A stretch of DNA of 64,000 bases from Bryobacteraceae bacterium (GCA_019752335.1 JAIEMJ010000031.1:1-64000); one strand, 5' to 3'; counted from the first letter of the stretch, positions 40,701-49,408 are shown. The notes: generated by a model not told the origin, from the sequence alone. A program made the numbers and translations.

Positions 40701-43362
40701 TCCTGAGGGCGCCGGAACGATTCCGGTCTCGGGCACTTCCACTGGCCCGTCCTCCGAGCCCCCTGGTCCGCGAGTCACCTTTAGTCCGGCCATGACCACC
40801 ATCCACCAGAACGCCTGCAATGCCTCGTTGCCCGATCCCACGAAGACCGCTTTCTACACCAACGATGCGTACATCACCCACTGGGTTTTAATCGCCGGCG
40901 TCAACCCAGGAGACCTCATCGGGGTCACTTATACCGGTCCAGGCGGCGCCCGCTATTTTGGGCAAACGCCGACGAACTGGAGCAGCATCTGGGTCTGTTA
41001 CACGCTGCCCGTCTCCCCATCGGCCGCTCCGTTGGGCAACTGGACCGTTTCGCTCAGCGTCAACAACCAGCCAGTGCAAGGTACGGCGGCCCCGTTCACC
41101 CTGTCGGCCCCCCCGCCGGGGCAGGGCGGGACCGGGGGCGGTGGTGGTGGAACGCCCGGAGGCGGCACGCCTGGAGGCGGTACCGGAGGAAGCACTACGC
41201 CAGCCACCGGCCCCGGTCCTGATCTCGTGCCCGGTGGCGGAACCGGTGGCATGAGTGGCGGTGGCACTCCGGGTGGTGGCACTCCGGGTGGTGGAGGTAC
41301 GGGCGCCGGCGCCGGCGCACCAGCCACGCTGACCATCCCCGCCAGTGCCAACATCTACGCGGCCGGCCGCTCCGCCGCCCCGGCCCTCCCTGGCGGTGGC
41401 GGTAGCTTACCTCCCCTCTACAACCTTCCCGCCGGATCCGCCGGCCAGGTTTTAACGGTCACCAGTGTCGGCGGCACCTACACGGGCTGTCGCGATTGCG
41501 TCACCAACGGGCCCGACGGATCCTCGAACTTTGGCGGCACGAACAGCGACCCGAACGCCGACGCAGGCCAGCAGGCGATTCACCGTCTGGGTATCTCTGG
41601 TATCCGTCACGACACTACCAACGGCTTCCTGGTGGGTGTCTTCACCAACGGCCAGGTAGCCGGGCCACCGCCACCCACGGCGGTGAATTTCACGGCCACT
41701 GCCGGCAATGGCTCGTTTGCGCCGCAGTTGTTCCAGACCTTCTACGTCGGCGACGGGCTCACCGGAACCGGTTCCGGTTCGGTGCAACAGTTCGTGATTC
41801 CGGCCGGCGCCACGCAGTTCTATCTGGGCTTCGTGGATGGCTTCTCCTTCAGCGGCTACCCCGGCTACTATGGCGACAACAACGGGCAAATGACCGCTAC
41901 CGTCCAGGTAGGGGCAGGTTCCGGGGGCGGCACGGGTGGTGGAGGCGCGCCGGGTGGCGGGGGCACCGGGACCGACCCCTGCGCCGGCCTCACCCTCCTT
42001 CCCGCCGGTCAAGCCTTCACGAGCGCGAGCGCCACCTCCAGCTTCTCCGTCCGGTCCACCTGCAACTGGACCGCTACTTCTAACGCCGACTGGGTCCAAC
42101 TCACCGGCGGCCGGACTGGAAGCGGCGCCGGATCGGTTAGCTTCGCTGTCGCCGCGAACTCCGGCCCACCCCGCAACGCCACCATTAGCGTCGGCGGGCA
42201 GACATTCTCCGTCTTCCAAAGCGGAACCACCAGCGGGACCACGCCCGGCTGCAACTACACGGTGCAGGAGGCCACCGAGAGCTTCGTTCCGGCCGGCGGC
42301 ACGCGGCTGATCCGCTTCCTGACGAATCAGACCTGCGCTTGGACCGTGACCATCGTCTATCCCCCTGGCATGGCAACCGGCTGGGTGACGGCCGCGCCAG
42401 CCGCCGGCAGTGCCAACGGCGCCGTCTCCTACACCGTCGCGGCCAACACCGGCAGCGCTCGCCAGGCCGCCATCATCATCGCCGGGAAAAACATCGCCAT
42501 CCTGCAGGAAGCCGCGCCTCCCACCCCACCCGGTGGCGGCACCCCCGGCGGCGGTGGCACTCCCGGCGGAGGCACGACGCCTCCTGGTACACCCGCCATC
42601 TCTCCCGGCGGGGTCGTCAACGCCGCGAGCTACGCGCCCGGCGGACCGCCCAACGGCTTAGCCCAAGGCTCGTTCTTCAGCATCTTCGGTTCCAGCCTCG
42701 GGCCCACTGAACCCGCGCAGGCCGGCTACCCGCTTCCGGCCAGCCTGGGCAGCGTCACCGTCCAGATCCTCGCCGGTGGCAACACCTTCAACGCCTATCT
42801 CGTCTTCGTCTCCGCCGGGCAGATCAACGGGCTACTTCCCTCCAACCTGCCGCCCGGCCCCGCCCAGATGACCGTCATCGCCAACGGCCGCACCAGCGCA
42901 CAGGCCACCGTCCTCATCAATCCCACCAGCTTCGGAGCCTTCTTCCAGGTGGTGGGCGGCAACAACCTGGCCATCGCCCAAAACGTCGCCAGCGCGACCG
43001 ACTATCCCTTAAATCTGCCGTCATCACCGGCCAAGCCCGGCCAGATCGTCATTCTTTGGGGAACGGGCCTTGGGCCGATCAACGGCCCCGACAACGTGGC
43101 GCCCGGATCCAACGCCTTCGACATGCGGGGAGCGCCGGCAAACCTGCAGGTGGCCATCACCGTGGGTGGCCTAGCCGTGCCGGCCCAGAACATTCTGTAC
43201 GCCGGACGTCAGGCCGAAAGCGCCGGAGTCGACAACGTCTACTTCACCCTTCCCGACAACGCACCGCTCGGCTGCAACGTGCCAGTCGCGATCACGGTGG
43301 GAGGAATAGCGGCGAACGTCACGACCATCGCCATCACCGCCGACGGACTCCCTTGCCGTTGA
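37705..43362 (+). CDS. Giant secreted protein: NIDO-like, BACON-like and Solibacter C-terminal domains
   Basis: The 1885-residue protein has a signal peptide (LLLVLLMGGCLLQAQA). Residues about 40-250 form a nidogen-like domain (FFGSTYSNLYVGTNGYVTFD, APFYGDIDTRS, GRPAFVVTWNNAGYY). The middle has several beta-rich repeats with Gly/Ser/Thr-rich linkers and GGGTPGGG-type spacers (about 1145-1200). Near 1430-1620 two BACON-like modules occur (STCNWTATSNADWVQLTGG). The last 240 residues match the Solibacter-type C-terminal domain (TIGR03437-like: VVNAASYAPGGPPNGLAQGS, FFSIFGSSLGP, ILYAGRQAESAGVDNVYFTL). Such proteins are thought to be adhesive or matrix components. TAGACT six nt before the ATG suggests a leaderless message. 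The divergent LamG regulator may control it. Confidence 0.88.
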   Translation: MLQFSRVGCFVRLLLVLLMGGCLLQAQAIRTGFPAAGTQPRSDDTFSGPIPIGFAVNFFGSTYSNLYVGTNGYVTFDRGQTGYNPENLINYQQKIIAPFYGDIDTRSPQSGQITWGSGTINGRPAFVVTWNNAGYYNTRADKTNIVQLVILSRSDRATGDFDFEFNYGQILWEAGDANGGQNGLCGPSCKAPTVGYSNGLAGTANRSFEQRGSHVAGAFLDSNTSTGLRYQQSGGSGVNGRLLFTVSNGAVSGGSGSGGGTGSGAGFCSTTGGSPAGGVSLIDGPVCATLPSTTASCPLARPGSVTSFGTTDPLAMIWFGLGGLTPQSTVRARFSFNGVEQPALDYGPFGSFQSNTTYSLCPSFVPNASSAGNWTLTVYVNNSPIPFVTVTFTVTPGAGSGAGGSTGAVPSNSTSFGPTCAGAFPGTWNTSNLGIMGIDPVRTDGLLIGRNSQFLFGNGFVIGRVLTALTTNEGSFRWLMAPSGASMVGLPNAFFGPGSASKAVSQPVVACLGTSTAALWVGQWDTVPFGTIRARMNLSGSVTFTVPQSCDFPGGTFTGTASGLGLSGTFSGPSSSGTFSLSFPTSDIGNFSGTYSVGSSGPQSWTGKNRSNGLVSDFVSDRGFNGRWYTPYGLLTLKVAGSAVTGTYPNGGTLTGVVSSGNLGAPDFGGGVTLVGSYSDLSSSGSISLKINAINAPQNDPFPQTLGATFYGSSTNSSGFTAPWIGARAGDWSGTWSTQLGTMTGSQRGDGKWVLRVAGYTFVGTATSHPAGGNALSGQFIGPLGGGGFLFLMNPDGVSFSGSVAAWSHIGLYGTLQATHVSDTIGPLDLCSTIRPVTTITTVPAGLQVRVDQDSLTAPVTRSWPANEGHGFSTPSPQTLNNVQYDFSLWNYTLNAGGGILAPPSSTTYTAVFKAGANGAGPGGFGGAWTSPNGPIRIVPTGGNTVEGLFPAGGPGGYSGFTCTVSGNTCTGSAFTPNGPPGTITITSAGPSLTGTITRPEGAGTIPVSGTSTGPSSEPPGPRVTFSPAMTTIHQNACNASLPDPTKTAFYTNDAYITHWVLIAGVNPGDLIGVTYTGPGGARYFGQTPTNWSSIWVCYTLPVSPSAAPLGNWTVSLSVNNQPVQGTAAPFTLSAPPPGQGGTGGGGGGTPGGGTPGGGTGGSTTPATGPGPDLVPGGGTGGMSGGGTPGGGTPGGGGTGAGAGAPATLTIPASANIYAAGRSAAPALPGGGGSLPPLYNLPAGSAGQVLTVTSVGGTYTGCRDCVTNGPDGSSNFGGTNSDPNADAGQQAIHRLGISGIRHDTTNGFLVGVFTNGQVAGPPPPTAVNFTATAGNGSFAPQLFQTFYVGDGLTGTGSGSVQQFVIPAGATQFYLGFVDGFSFSGYPGYYGDNNGQMTATVQVGAGSGGGTGGGGAPGGGGTGTDPCAGLTLLPAGQAFTSASATSSFSVRSTCNWTATSNADWVQLTGGRTGSGAGSVSFAVAANSGPPRNATISVGGQTFSVFQSGTTSGTTPGCNYTVQEATESFVPAGGTRLIRFLTNQTCAWTVTIVYPPGMATGWVTAAPAAGSANGAVSYTVAANTGSARQAAIIIAGKNIAILQEAAPPTPPGGGTPGGGGTPGGGTTPPGTPAISPGGVVNAASYAPGGPPNGLAQGSFFSIFGSSLGPTEPAQAGYPLPASLGSVTVQILAGGNTFNAYLVFVSAGQINGLLPSNLPPGPAQMTVIANGRTSAQATVLINPTSFGAFFQVVGGNNLAIAQNVASATDYPLNLPSSPAKPGQIVILWGTGLGPINGPDNVAPGSNAFDMRGAPANLQVAITVGGLAVPAQNILYAGRQAESAGVDNVYFTLPDNAPLGCNVPVAITVGGIAANVTTIAITADGLPCR

Positions 43363-43546
43363 CGCCATTATGGAATTCGACGCCACTTCAATAAACGCAA
43401 TAAATCACTGAATGGATAAATTCAGCGGTGCGCTCGAAGTATAACCGCTGTTCACCAGGCTCGGCTTTTCATCGTCTCTGCGAGAACGGTCCGCAGGTCT
43501 AGCGGGCTCTCTGCGGTTATCGAGTAAGATTGCGGGGTGAGATCTG
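43363..43546. other. Intergenic region between convergent genes
   Basis: No gene seen. A small hairpin, CTGAAT (43408-43413) with ATTCAG (43420-43425), could serve as a transcript end for the 1885-residue protein gene. Confidence 0.4.
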
Positions 43547-44269
43547 CTAAAGCTTCCGCGGAAACGGCTTGAAGCCGGCTTCCTGCAGATCGTCCATGGT
43601 GCGCTTGGTATCCGCGCCACCCTTCACCGGACCCACCACGACACGATAGAGGTCCGGCTTGCCGTCCACTCCCACCACGTAGGCCTTGAAGCCCTTCTTG
43701 GCGAGCACTTCCACCACCAAATCGGCTTCGCTCTTGCCGACCGCGGCTACCTGCAGATAGCTGCCAGAAGGAGCCTTGCCGCCGCCCGCTGAGACGGGCT
43801 CACGCTTGGCTTCGGTCTTCTTCTCTTTCTCCTTCTCGCGCTCTGCCTTCTTAGCTTCGGCCTTGGCTTCCTTCTCACGGTCAGCCTTTTCGCGTTCCGC
43901 CTTCTTGGCTTCGGCTTTCTTCTCGGCTGCTTCCTTAGCCGCTTCCTGTTCCTTCACCTTGGGGTCGGCCTTCGGCGGTTCGGCAGTCTTCGCGTCGGGC
44001 TTCGCCACCTCGGTTTCGATGGGCGACTTGATCTCCACCGGACGCGTCACCGCCGCGCTGCTCGCTGAGGGTTTGGCGTCCACCACGATGGGCTTGTCTG
44101 AGGGCGAATTGTCGACTTTTCTGGCTTCCGCAACGGGGTTCACGCTCCGGCCCATGATAAAGCCCATGGCGAAAAACACCGCCAGCAGGGTTACGACAAT
44201 GAAGAACACACTGAGGAGTTGCTTATTGCCAAGGATTAGTTCGAATTCACCGTCATCGTTACGAGGCAT
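43547..44269 (-). CDS. SPOR-domain protein
   Basis: The 240-residue protein has a short cytoplasmic N-terminus (MPRNDDGEFELILGNKQLL), one membrane helix (about 20-42), a long Lys/Glu/Ala-rich region that should be helical or coiled-coil (about 95-165) and a C-terminal SPOR domain (about 168-240, GSYLQVAAVGKSEADLVVEV). SPOR domains bind denuded peptidoglycan at division sites. The protein probably acts in cell division or envelope maintenance like FtsN or DedD, though it is not clearly orthologous. AGGA precedes the ATG. It stands alone. Confidence 0.82.
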   Translation of the reverse strand: MPRNDDGEFELILGNKQLLSVFFIVVTLLAVFFAMGFIMGRSVNPVAEARKVDNSPSDKPIVVDAKPSASSAAVTRPVEIKSPIETEVAKPDAKTAEPPKADPKVKEQEAAKEAAEKKAEAKKAEREKADREKEAKAEAKKAEREKEKEKKTEAKREPVSAGGGKAPSGSYLQVAAVGKSEADLVVEVLAKKGFKAYVVGVDGKPDLYRVVVGPVKGGADTKRTMDDLQEAGFKPFPRKL

Positions 44270-44326
44270 AGAAGTCCTGACATGTATAGGTTACTAGAAA
44301 TGGGGGGCCAGTACTAGCGGGGGGTT

Positions 44327-45349
44327 CTAAAACATTTTCCGCAAGGATTGGATTGACGAGATGACGAGTTCTGGCTCGTCGAGTTGGATCCAGTGGCCCG
44401 CGCGTTGCGCTACCTGGTGCTGGCCCCGCGACGACAAGGACACCAAGGCCTCATGCGCGGCCAGGCGTTCTGGCTCCAGGTTCGCGGCAGAGAGTAGAAT
44501 CACCGGGATGTCCATGGGCCGCAAGGCGTTAGCGGTCTGCACCGAACTCAACGGCAACTGCCGCAGGTGATCCGCCATGCTGAGGAAATTTTTGGGCAGG
44601 CACCAGTGCGAGCGCACGATCGGCCATAGCGAGGGCGGCATTTTGCGCACCTCGCCCACCAGCCGTTCCAGCACCGAAGAGCCCGGTCCCGCCGCGCCGC
44701 GATTCACCCGGCCCACGATGCGTTCGCCGCCCAGGAGCAGCGTTCGTAGTACTGTCCGTACGAAACCCCAGCGCGCCAAAAACGCTCCGCGGCTCGCCAG
44801 GAACACGCCGTACTCGAGCATCCGTTTGCGGTGGACTTCGGGCAGGAACCACTCGGCCGGATGCAGCGGATCTACCAGCACCAGGCCAGCCACCCGGCCC
44901 GGATGCTCACAGGCAGCCAGCAGCGTCGACATGCCCCCGAACGAATGGCCCACCAGAATCACCGGTTCCGTGTGGCCCGCGCGTTCCAGCATCGCGAACA
45001 ACTCATGATTCACTTGCTTCGCGGTCCGCGGCGTGGTGGCGAGTTCGCTCCAGCCCAAACCCGCCCGGTCATAAACGGCGATCCGCGTCTCCTCGGCGAT
45101 CGCCTTCTGGATGTAGCACCAACTCAACGACGAAGCGCCGATGCCCGCCTCGCACACGATCAGCGGAGTGTCGGTGACTGGCCCCATCACGTGGAAATGC
45201 TGCTTATGACCGCCCACTTGCAGCAGCGTGCCCGGTGGGCCATAGCGCCAACGGTCGAGTGCGGCTCCCGCGTGCTGAATCAGCCAGCCCAGCACGGGAA
45301 TCAGGGCCAACAGTACGAGCGGCCAAAGCAGGAAGAACATTTCAGGCAC
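44327..45349 (-). CDS. Alpha/beta hydrolase with N-terminal membrane segment
   Basis: The 340-residue protein starts with a hydrophobic segment (FFLLWPLVLLALIPVLGWLI) and continues as an alpha/beta hydrolase: EAGIGASS oxyanion region, YDRAGLGWSE, the nucleophile elbow GHSFGG (134-139, S136), the acid in LVDPLHP or later, and a final RAGHWIQLDEPELV histidine. The substrate is unknown. It overlaps the VOC gene by 8 bp and is the last gene of the amidase-VOC-hydrolase operon. Confidence 0.85.
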   Translation of the reverse strand: MPEMFFLLWPLVLLALIPVLGWLIQHAGAALDRWRYGPPGTLLQVGGHKQHFHVMGPVTDTPLIVCEAGIGASSLSWCYIQKAIAEETRIAVYDRAGLGWSELATTPRTAKQVNHELFAMLERAGHTEPVILVGHSFGGMSTLLAACEHPGRVAGLVLVDPLHPAEWFLPEVHRKRMLEYGVFLASRGAFLARWGFVRTVLRTLLLGGERIVGRVNRGAAGPGSSVLERLVGEVRKMPPSLWPIVRSHWCLPKNFLSMADHLRQLPLSSVQTANALRPMDIPVILLSAANLEPERLAAHEALVSLSSRGQHQVAQRAGHWIQLDEPELVISSIQSLRKMF

Positions 45350-45710
45350 CCTGGAAGTGCGGATTCTCGATCAGGCTGAAGCGATGGCCAAAGGGATCCT
45401 GAATCGTCGTCTTGCGAATCCCGCCCCCCACCTCTTCGATGCCCGTTAAATCGCGCGCCCCGAATTGGAGAAAATTCGTCACCGCCGCCTGCAGATCGGC
45501 GACGCCCCAGTAAACATACGTGGACCCGGACGTGTAGGGCGCCGAGTCATTCGGCACCAAGCCGAACTCATAGCCGCCCAGGTTGAAGCCGACATAGAAC
45601 GGCTCGTCGAAATACGGCGCGACCCCCAGGCTGCGCGCGTACCAATCGCGGACCGCGGCCAGGTTGTGCGGCTTGACATGCAGTTGCACGGTGCGCAGGC
45701 CCAGGATCAT
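45342..45710 (-). CDS. VOC family protein
   Basis: The 122-residue protein has the vicinal-oxygen-chelate fold: MILGLRTVQLHVKPHNLAAV at the start, then DWYARSLGVAPYFDEPFYVG and the C-terminal DPFGHRFSLIENPHF. VOC members include glyoxalases, dioxygenases and resistance proteins; the metal-site pattern here does not identify one. Start and stop overlap its neighbours by 4 and 8 bp, so it is translated within the amidase operon. Confidence 0.85.
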   Translation of the reverse strand: MILGLRTVQLHVKPHNLAAVRDWYARSLGVAPYFDEPFYVGFNLGGYEFGLVPNDSAPYTSGSTYVYWGVADLQAAVTNFLQFGARDLTGIEEVGGGIRKTTIQDPFGHRFSLIENPHFQGA

Positions 45711-47077
45711 AGCGGTAACTCCGGCAACGGTCCGCGGGCGTCCTCAAGTTGCCCGGCCAATTGCAACAGCAAGTCTTCTTCCCACGGCCGGCCGATGAGC
45801 TGGATGCCGATGGGCAGCCCTTCGGAGGAGAGCGTCCACGGAATCACCACCGCCGGCAAGCCCAGCAGATTCGCGGGATAGAGCGGCATCATGGCTTGGA
45901 AGAGTCCGATCTCCTTGGTGGGTGTCGGATAGCGGCGTGCCCGGTGCGCAAACGCCGTCGTGCCGGCCACCGGCCACAGCAGCACGCCGTAGTCACGCAT
46001 CTGCCGCAAAAGATGCGCGCGCATGCGATCCCGCGCGGCCAGGTTCAGCACCACTTGTTTCGCCGTGGGCAAGGGGCGTCCGGCGAGTTGCTCCAGAAGC
46101 TCGGTGCCGGTCCAGTGGGCGTCGGCTTCGTGGCCCGCGATGGTATCGCGCATGAATTCGGCGGGCAGTTCGCTAAAGAAGAAACTCCACAAATTGGGCG
46201 ACTTCTCCAAGCCCTCCGGCGTCCACGCCTCCGTCGGCAGGCGCAGCGTATCGGCGCAAATCCGCGCGCAGTCCTGCACCGCCGCGGCGATCTCGGCCGC
46301 TACCGGCACCTCGCCGAAACGTTCGGCGAAGCCGATCTTCGTGGACCGGGCAGGAGGCCCTTCCATGGGCACGGAAAACGGATCCTGATCGTCGTGCCCC
46401 GCCACGACGTCGTACAAAATGCGCAGATCGCGAGCGTTGCGCGCCATCGGCCCGGCGACGCCCAGCAGCCCGCCCGGGTGCGCGATGCGCGGTTCGTGGC
46501 CCGTGGCGGGCACGCGGCCCGGCGTCGGCTTTAGCGCGGCGATGCCGCAAGCGTGCGCCGGCCAGCGCACTGAGCCGCCGCCGTCGGAGCCCATGCCGCC
46601 CGCCGAACAGAACGCGCTGATCGCCGCCGCTTCGCCGCCGCTGCTGCCGCCCGGCGTCCGCTCCAGATTCCAAGGGTTATTGCTGCGTCCGGTGAGGTGG
46701 TTGTCGCTCTCATAGTTCGCGAGGAACTCGGGCGTGTTCGTCTTCCCGATCACAATCGCTCCCGCCGCCTCCAGCCGCGCGACGCAGGTGGCGTCGTCCT
46801 TCGCCCGATGCTCCAGGCGGAAGCGGCTGCCGCAGTAAGTCGGCTGGCCGGCGACGTCGAAGCTGTCCTTGATCGAGACTGGCACCCCGGCCAGCGGACC
46901 GCTCAGCGGCTCCCGCGCCCGCTCGCGAGCGCGGTCCGCATAAATCGCGACGAAGGCGTTCACCGCCGGATTCACCGACGCGATGCGCGCCAAGTAGTCG
47001 TCGACGACTTCGAGCGGCGTTGCGTGGCCGCGGGCGATTTCGTCGCGCAAAGCGGACAGGGTGAGTCGGTGCAGCAT
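45707..47077 (-). CDS. Amidase (amidase-signature family)
   Basis: The 456-residue enzyme has the Ser-cisSer-Lys triad: K70 in PVSIKDSFDV, the cis-serine in TPGGSSGGEAAA (141-152) and the nucleophile S169 in SDGGGSVRWPA. It resembles GatA-type and AtzF/indoleacetamide-type amidases. It is unlikely to be GatA because gatB and gatC are absent and the length fits free-standing amidases. The substrate is unknown. It is the first gene of the operon with VOC and alpha/beta hydrolase genes, which suggests degradation or modification of a small molecule. Confidence 0.88.
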   Translation of the reverse strand: MLHRLTLSALRDEIARGHATPLEVVDDYLARIASVNPAVNAFVAIYADRARERAREPLSGPLAGVPVSIKDSFDVAGQPTYCGSRFRLEHRAKDDATCVARLEAAGAIVIGKTNTPEFLANYESDNHLTGRSNNPWNLERTPGGSSGGEAAAISAFCSAGGMGSDGGGSVRWPAHACGIAALKPTPGRVPATGHEPRIAHPGGLLGVAGPMARNARDLRILYDVVAGHDDQDPFSVPMEGPPARSTKIGFAERFGEVPVAAEIAAAVQDCARICADTLRLPTEAWTPEGLEKSPNLWSFFFSELPAEFMRDTIAGHEADAHWTGTELLEQLAGRPLPTAKQVVLNLAARDRMRAHLLRQMRDYGVLLWPVAGTTAFAHRARRYPTPTKEIGLFQAMMPLYPANLLGLPAVVIPWTLSSEGLPIGIQLIGRPWEEDLLLQLAGQLEDARGPLPELPL

Positions 47078-47089
47078 GCCCTCACCAGT

Positions 47090-49051
47090 CTACGCGAGGT
47101 CGAGCGTCGCCACCGCGTAGGGCCCTAACGGAAGCTCGATCGTCGCCTCGGTGGTGGTGACGGTCCGGCTTGGGCGGCGGAACCGGTCCGGCTGCGTTGT
47201 CGCCATGAGGAAGCTGCGGTCGTCGAGCGTCCGGATGGCGACTTGCTTCGCCGCCGGCACGCGCACAATGCGCGGCCGCGCCGTCAGATTCGCCACCAGC
47301 GTCCGCCGGCGGGCTCCCAGCGCCAGTTGCCAGCCGATCACCTCCAGCGGGGATTCCGTCAGCAGCGCCTGCCCACTGCCGCCCGCGAACTCCGCGACAT
47401 CGGCGAAGACGTGAAACAGCGGAAACACCATGCCCGGCGTTGCATGGAACACCTCCGGCAGCGGTGACGCGCCCGGCATGAGGACGCCGCCCCAGCCATG
47501 CGTCTCGTAGTAGGTAATGCTCGCGGCGCCGGCCTCGCTCAGGTACTTCAGGCTACCGAGCGTCCAGGCCGCGCCAAAAAGCGTCGGCTGCCGGTGGTCA
47601 ATGCGTGACGGCAGTTTGCCCGGCGGCGTAGGCGGCTCCGGCCCGCGCTGCTGTGGGTTGAAGCGGGGCCGCAGCGTCACCGGTGTGATCACCAGCGGCT
47701 TCGTCCCGCAAAACTGCCGCGCGGAGCGCACCGTATCGCCCTGCGGCGCTAGGTTCTCCACCAGGCTCGCATTGTCGAACGCATGCACCTGCGGATTGAG
47801 CGAATAGCAGACGGCGTCGAGCGCGGCCAAATCCGGCCGCTCGCGGTTGAGTTCGGTAAAGTACTGATTCGTGCCCGACGTCAGCGGACCCAGCAGATAC
47901 CGCCGGGCCAGCGCCAGCGTCACCGGATTGGTGGCCGTCTCGCCCGCGCGGAACACCAGCCACCGCACTGGCTTTACTGCACCCATCGCCTGCACGACGG
48001 CCTTCAGATCGGCCTCTGCCGCGTCGCTCAGTATTAGCGCCACTTCCAGGCCCGCGTTCACTCCACGCGCTTCCGTGATCGCTCGCGCCAGCAGGGCGCG
48101 CCAGTTGGAGGACGGCAGATCGCACCGCAAGTCGACTCTCAGGTGCGCGGGCTTCAGCCCCGTCAGCATCGCCGTCTCTCGCGCGCCCAGCGGCTGCTCC
48201 GCCGCGGCTAGGCCGAAGCCGATGGAAGGCAGCTTTGCGCGGTCTGGCCCCATCGTTAACTCGACTACGGCCCGCGAGCGCGGCTTCGCGGGAGTGCCCC
48301 GCGGCGTCACCTTCACGGTCACCGACTGCTCCACGCGCGTCCCCTTGGCCAGCAGCACCGGGTAAGGAATCGCCAGCGGCGTGCAGTAGGTCTTGTAGTT
48401 GCCATCGGTCCAATTACGATGGTCTTCCATCTCGAAGATATCGCCCGCGAAGCGCACCTCCACGTCGCTGCCGTCCGGCAGCCGATGCGACAGCGCCCGC
48501 AGGTTCAGCAGCGGTTGATTGGGAGCAATCAGGGCAGGGAACTGCCCGGTCACCACCTTGCCATCGGCCTGCTCCGCCCGGCAGGGCTGGCCCGCGCATT
48601 CCGCCAACGGATGCAGCACGCAGAAGCCGACGCGATTGCGCTCAAAGCTCGACCGCGCCTCGCCGGCAAAGTCAAACCGCAGCGTCGCCGTCGCGCCCAC
48701 GGTCTCCCCGGTGATCGTGCCATGCCAGGCAAAGTCGATCTCGCGCTCCTGGCAGGCGACGTCGAAGTCGAGCTGGAAGCCAGACGGCGAAGTCGTCGTC
48801 TTCAGGTTCGTCACCTTCGGGGCCACGGTGCCCCAACTCTTGTCGCGCACCGCTGCATAGATGCCCCGTAGCACTTCGTGCTCGCCAAAGCGAATGTAGC
48901 GCGCAAAACCCAGCCCTGGCTCAAACAGCAAAGACAGCGGACCGGCATTCAGTTCAAGCGGCGCGGGCGGCAGGTCGGCGAGGCCGGTAAGCGCAATCGG
49001 GCTTTGCGCCTGCAAGGCAAAAGGCAAAATGAAGAGTTCGCGACGGAGCAT
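47090..49051 (-). CDS. Exported protein resembling D-apionate lactonase
   Basis: From the ATG at 49051 the protein has 653 residues and a short signal-like start (MLRRELFILPFALQAQS). The N-terminal third is a beta-sandwich (LLFEPGLGFARYIRFGEHEV), the middle a TIM-barrel-like region with VCYSLNPQVHAFDNASLVEN and AASITYYETHGWGGVLM, and the C-terminus a beta domain. This order, and the NPQVHAFDNASLVE block, match what I remember of the D-apionate lactonase (ApnL) family, which opens apionolactone in apiose catabolism. No other apiose genes are near, so the role may differ. CACAAT lies six nt before the ATG. Confidence 0.55.
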   Translation of the reverse strand: MLRRELFILPFALQAQSPIALTGLADLPPAPLELNAGPLSLLFEPGLGFARYIRFGEHEVLRGIYAAVRDKSWGTVAPKVTNLKTTTSPSGFQLDFDVACQEREIDFAWHGTITGETVGATATLRFDFAGEARSSFERNRVGFCVLHPLAECAGQPCRAEQADGKVVTGQFPALIAPNQPLLNLRALSHRLPDGSDVEVRFAGDIFEMEDHRNWTDGNYKTYCTPLAIPYPVLLAKGTRVEQSVTVKVTPRGTPAKPRSRAVVELTMGPDRAKLPSIGFGLAAAEQPLGARETAMLTGLKPAHLRVDLRCDLPSSNWRALLARAITEARGVNAGLEVALILSDAAEADLKAVVQAMGAVKPVRWLVFRAGETATNPVTLALARRYLLGPLTSGTNQYFTELNRERPDLAALDAVCYSLNPQVHAFDNASLVENLAPQGDTVRSARQFCGTKPLVITPVTLRPRFNPQQRGPEPPTPPGKLPSRIDHRQPTLFGAAWTLGSLKYLSEAGAASITYYETHGWGGVLMPGASPLPEVFHATPGMVFPLFHVFADVAEFAGGSGQALLTESPLEVIGWQLALGARRRTLVANLTARPRIVRVPAAKQVAIRTLDDRSFLMATTQPDRFRRPSRTVTTTEATIELPLGPYAVATLDLA

Positions 49052-49128
49052 GCGTCCATTGTGTCGCACCGGCCGGCGAAAGCGAAATGCCGGGCGCCGC
49101 CGAGGCGAGCGATAACAAAAGGCGTCTG

Positions 49129-49378
49129 GTGGAATCTGTCGAAGGAATCTATCGAAGGAATCTATCGCAACGGAAGAGTAGAACTATTGGCGCCGCTGAC
49201 AGGAGCTGAGGGTTCACGCGTTGTCGTAACTCTAGTTCATCCCGCCGAACCCTTGGATCTTCGTGAGCGGGGCATCGACGAGTCTTGGGCCGCCGATTTG
49301 AGGCACCGCTTAGCCGTCTTCGCCGAGGATTGGGATCGCCCCGAGATGGATGCGTACGATGAACTACCGTCGCGGTGA
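49129..49378 (+). pseudogene. Orphan antitoxin-like gene broken by a 13-bp duplication
   Basis: The frame ending at 49378 reads SIEGIYRNGRVELLAPLTGA, then LDLRERGIDESWAADLRHRL, then FAEDWDRPEMDAYDE. This is a small antitoxin-like protein common beside PemK/MazF-type toxins (IEGIYRNGKVELL start). A fitting start would be the GTG at 49129 (GTG GAA TCT GTC GAA GGA ATC TAT), but GAAGGAATCTATC occurs twice in tandem (49141-49153 and 49154-49166). The extra 13 bp puts the GTG out of frame with the rest. Removing one copy restores MESVEGIYRNGRVELL. No toxin follows: the frame after the stop closes quickly. Confidence 0.6.
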
Positions 49379-49408
49379 TGACGTTTCTGCATAGCGCAAG
49401 GACGCATG

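Noticed and set aside
41130-41320. Gly-rich GC repeats considered as a regulatory or structural DNA repeat
   Set aside because: They are in-frame GGGTPGGG-type linkers of the 1885-residue protein.
48878-49378. 166-codon frame as a long antitoxin gene
   Set aside because: The first 85 codons are antisense to the apionate-lactonase-like gene and unlike the family; only the last 80 codons look like a protein.
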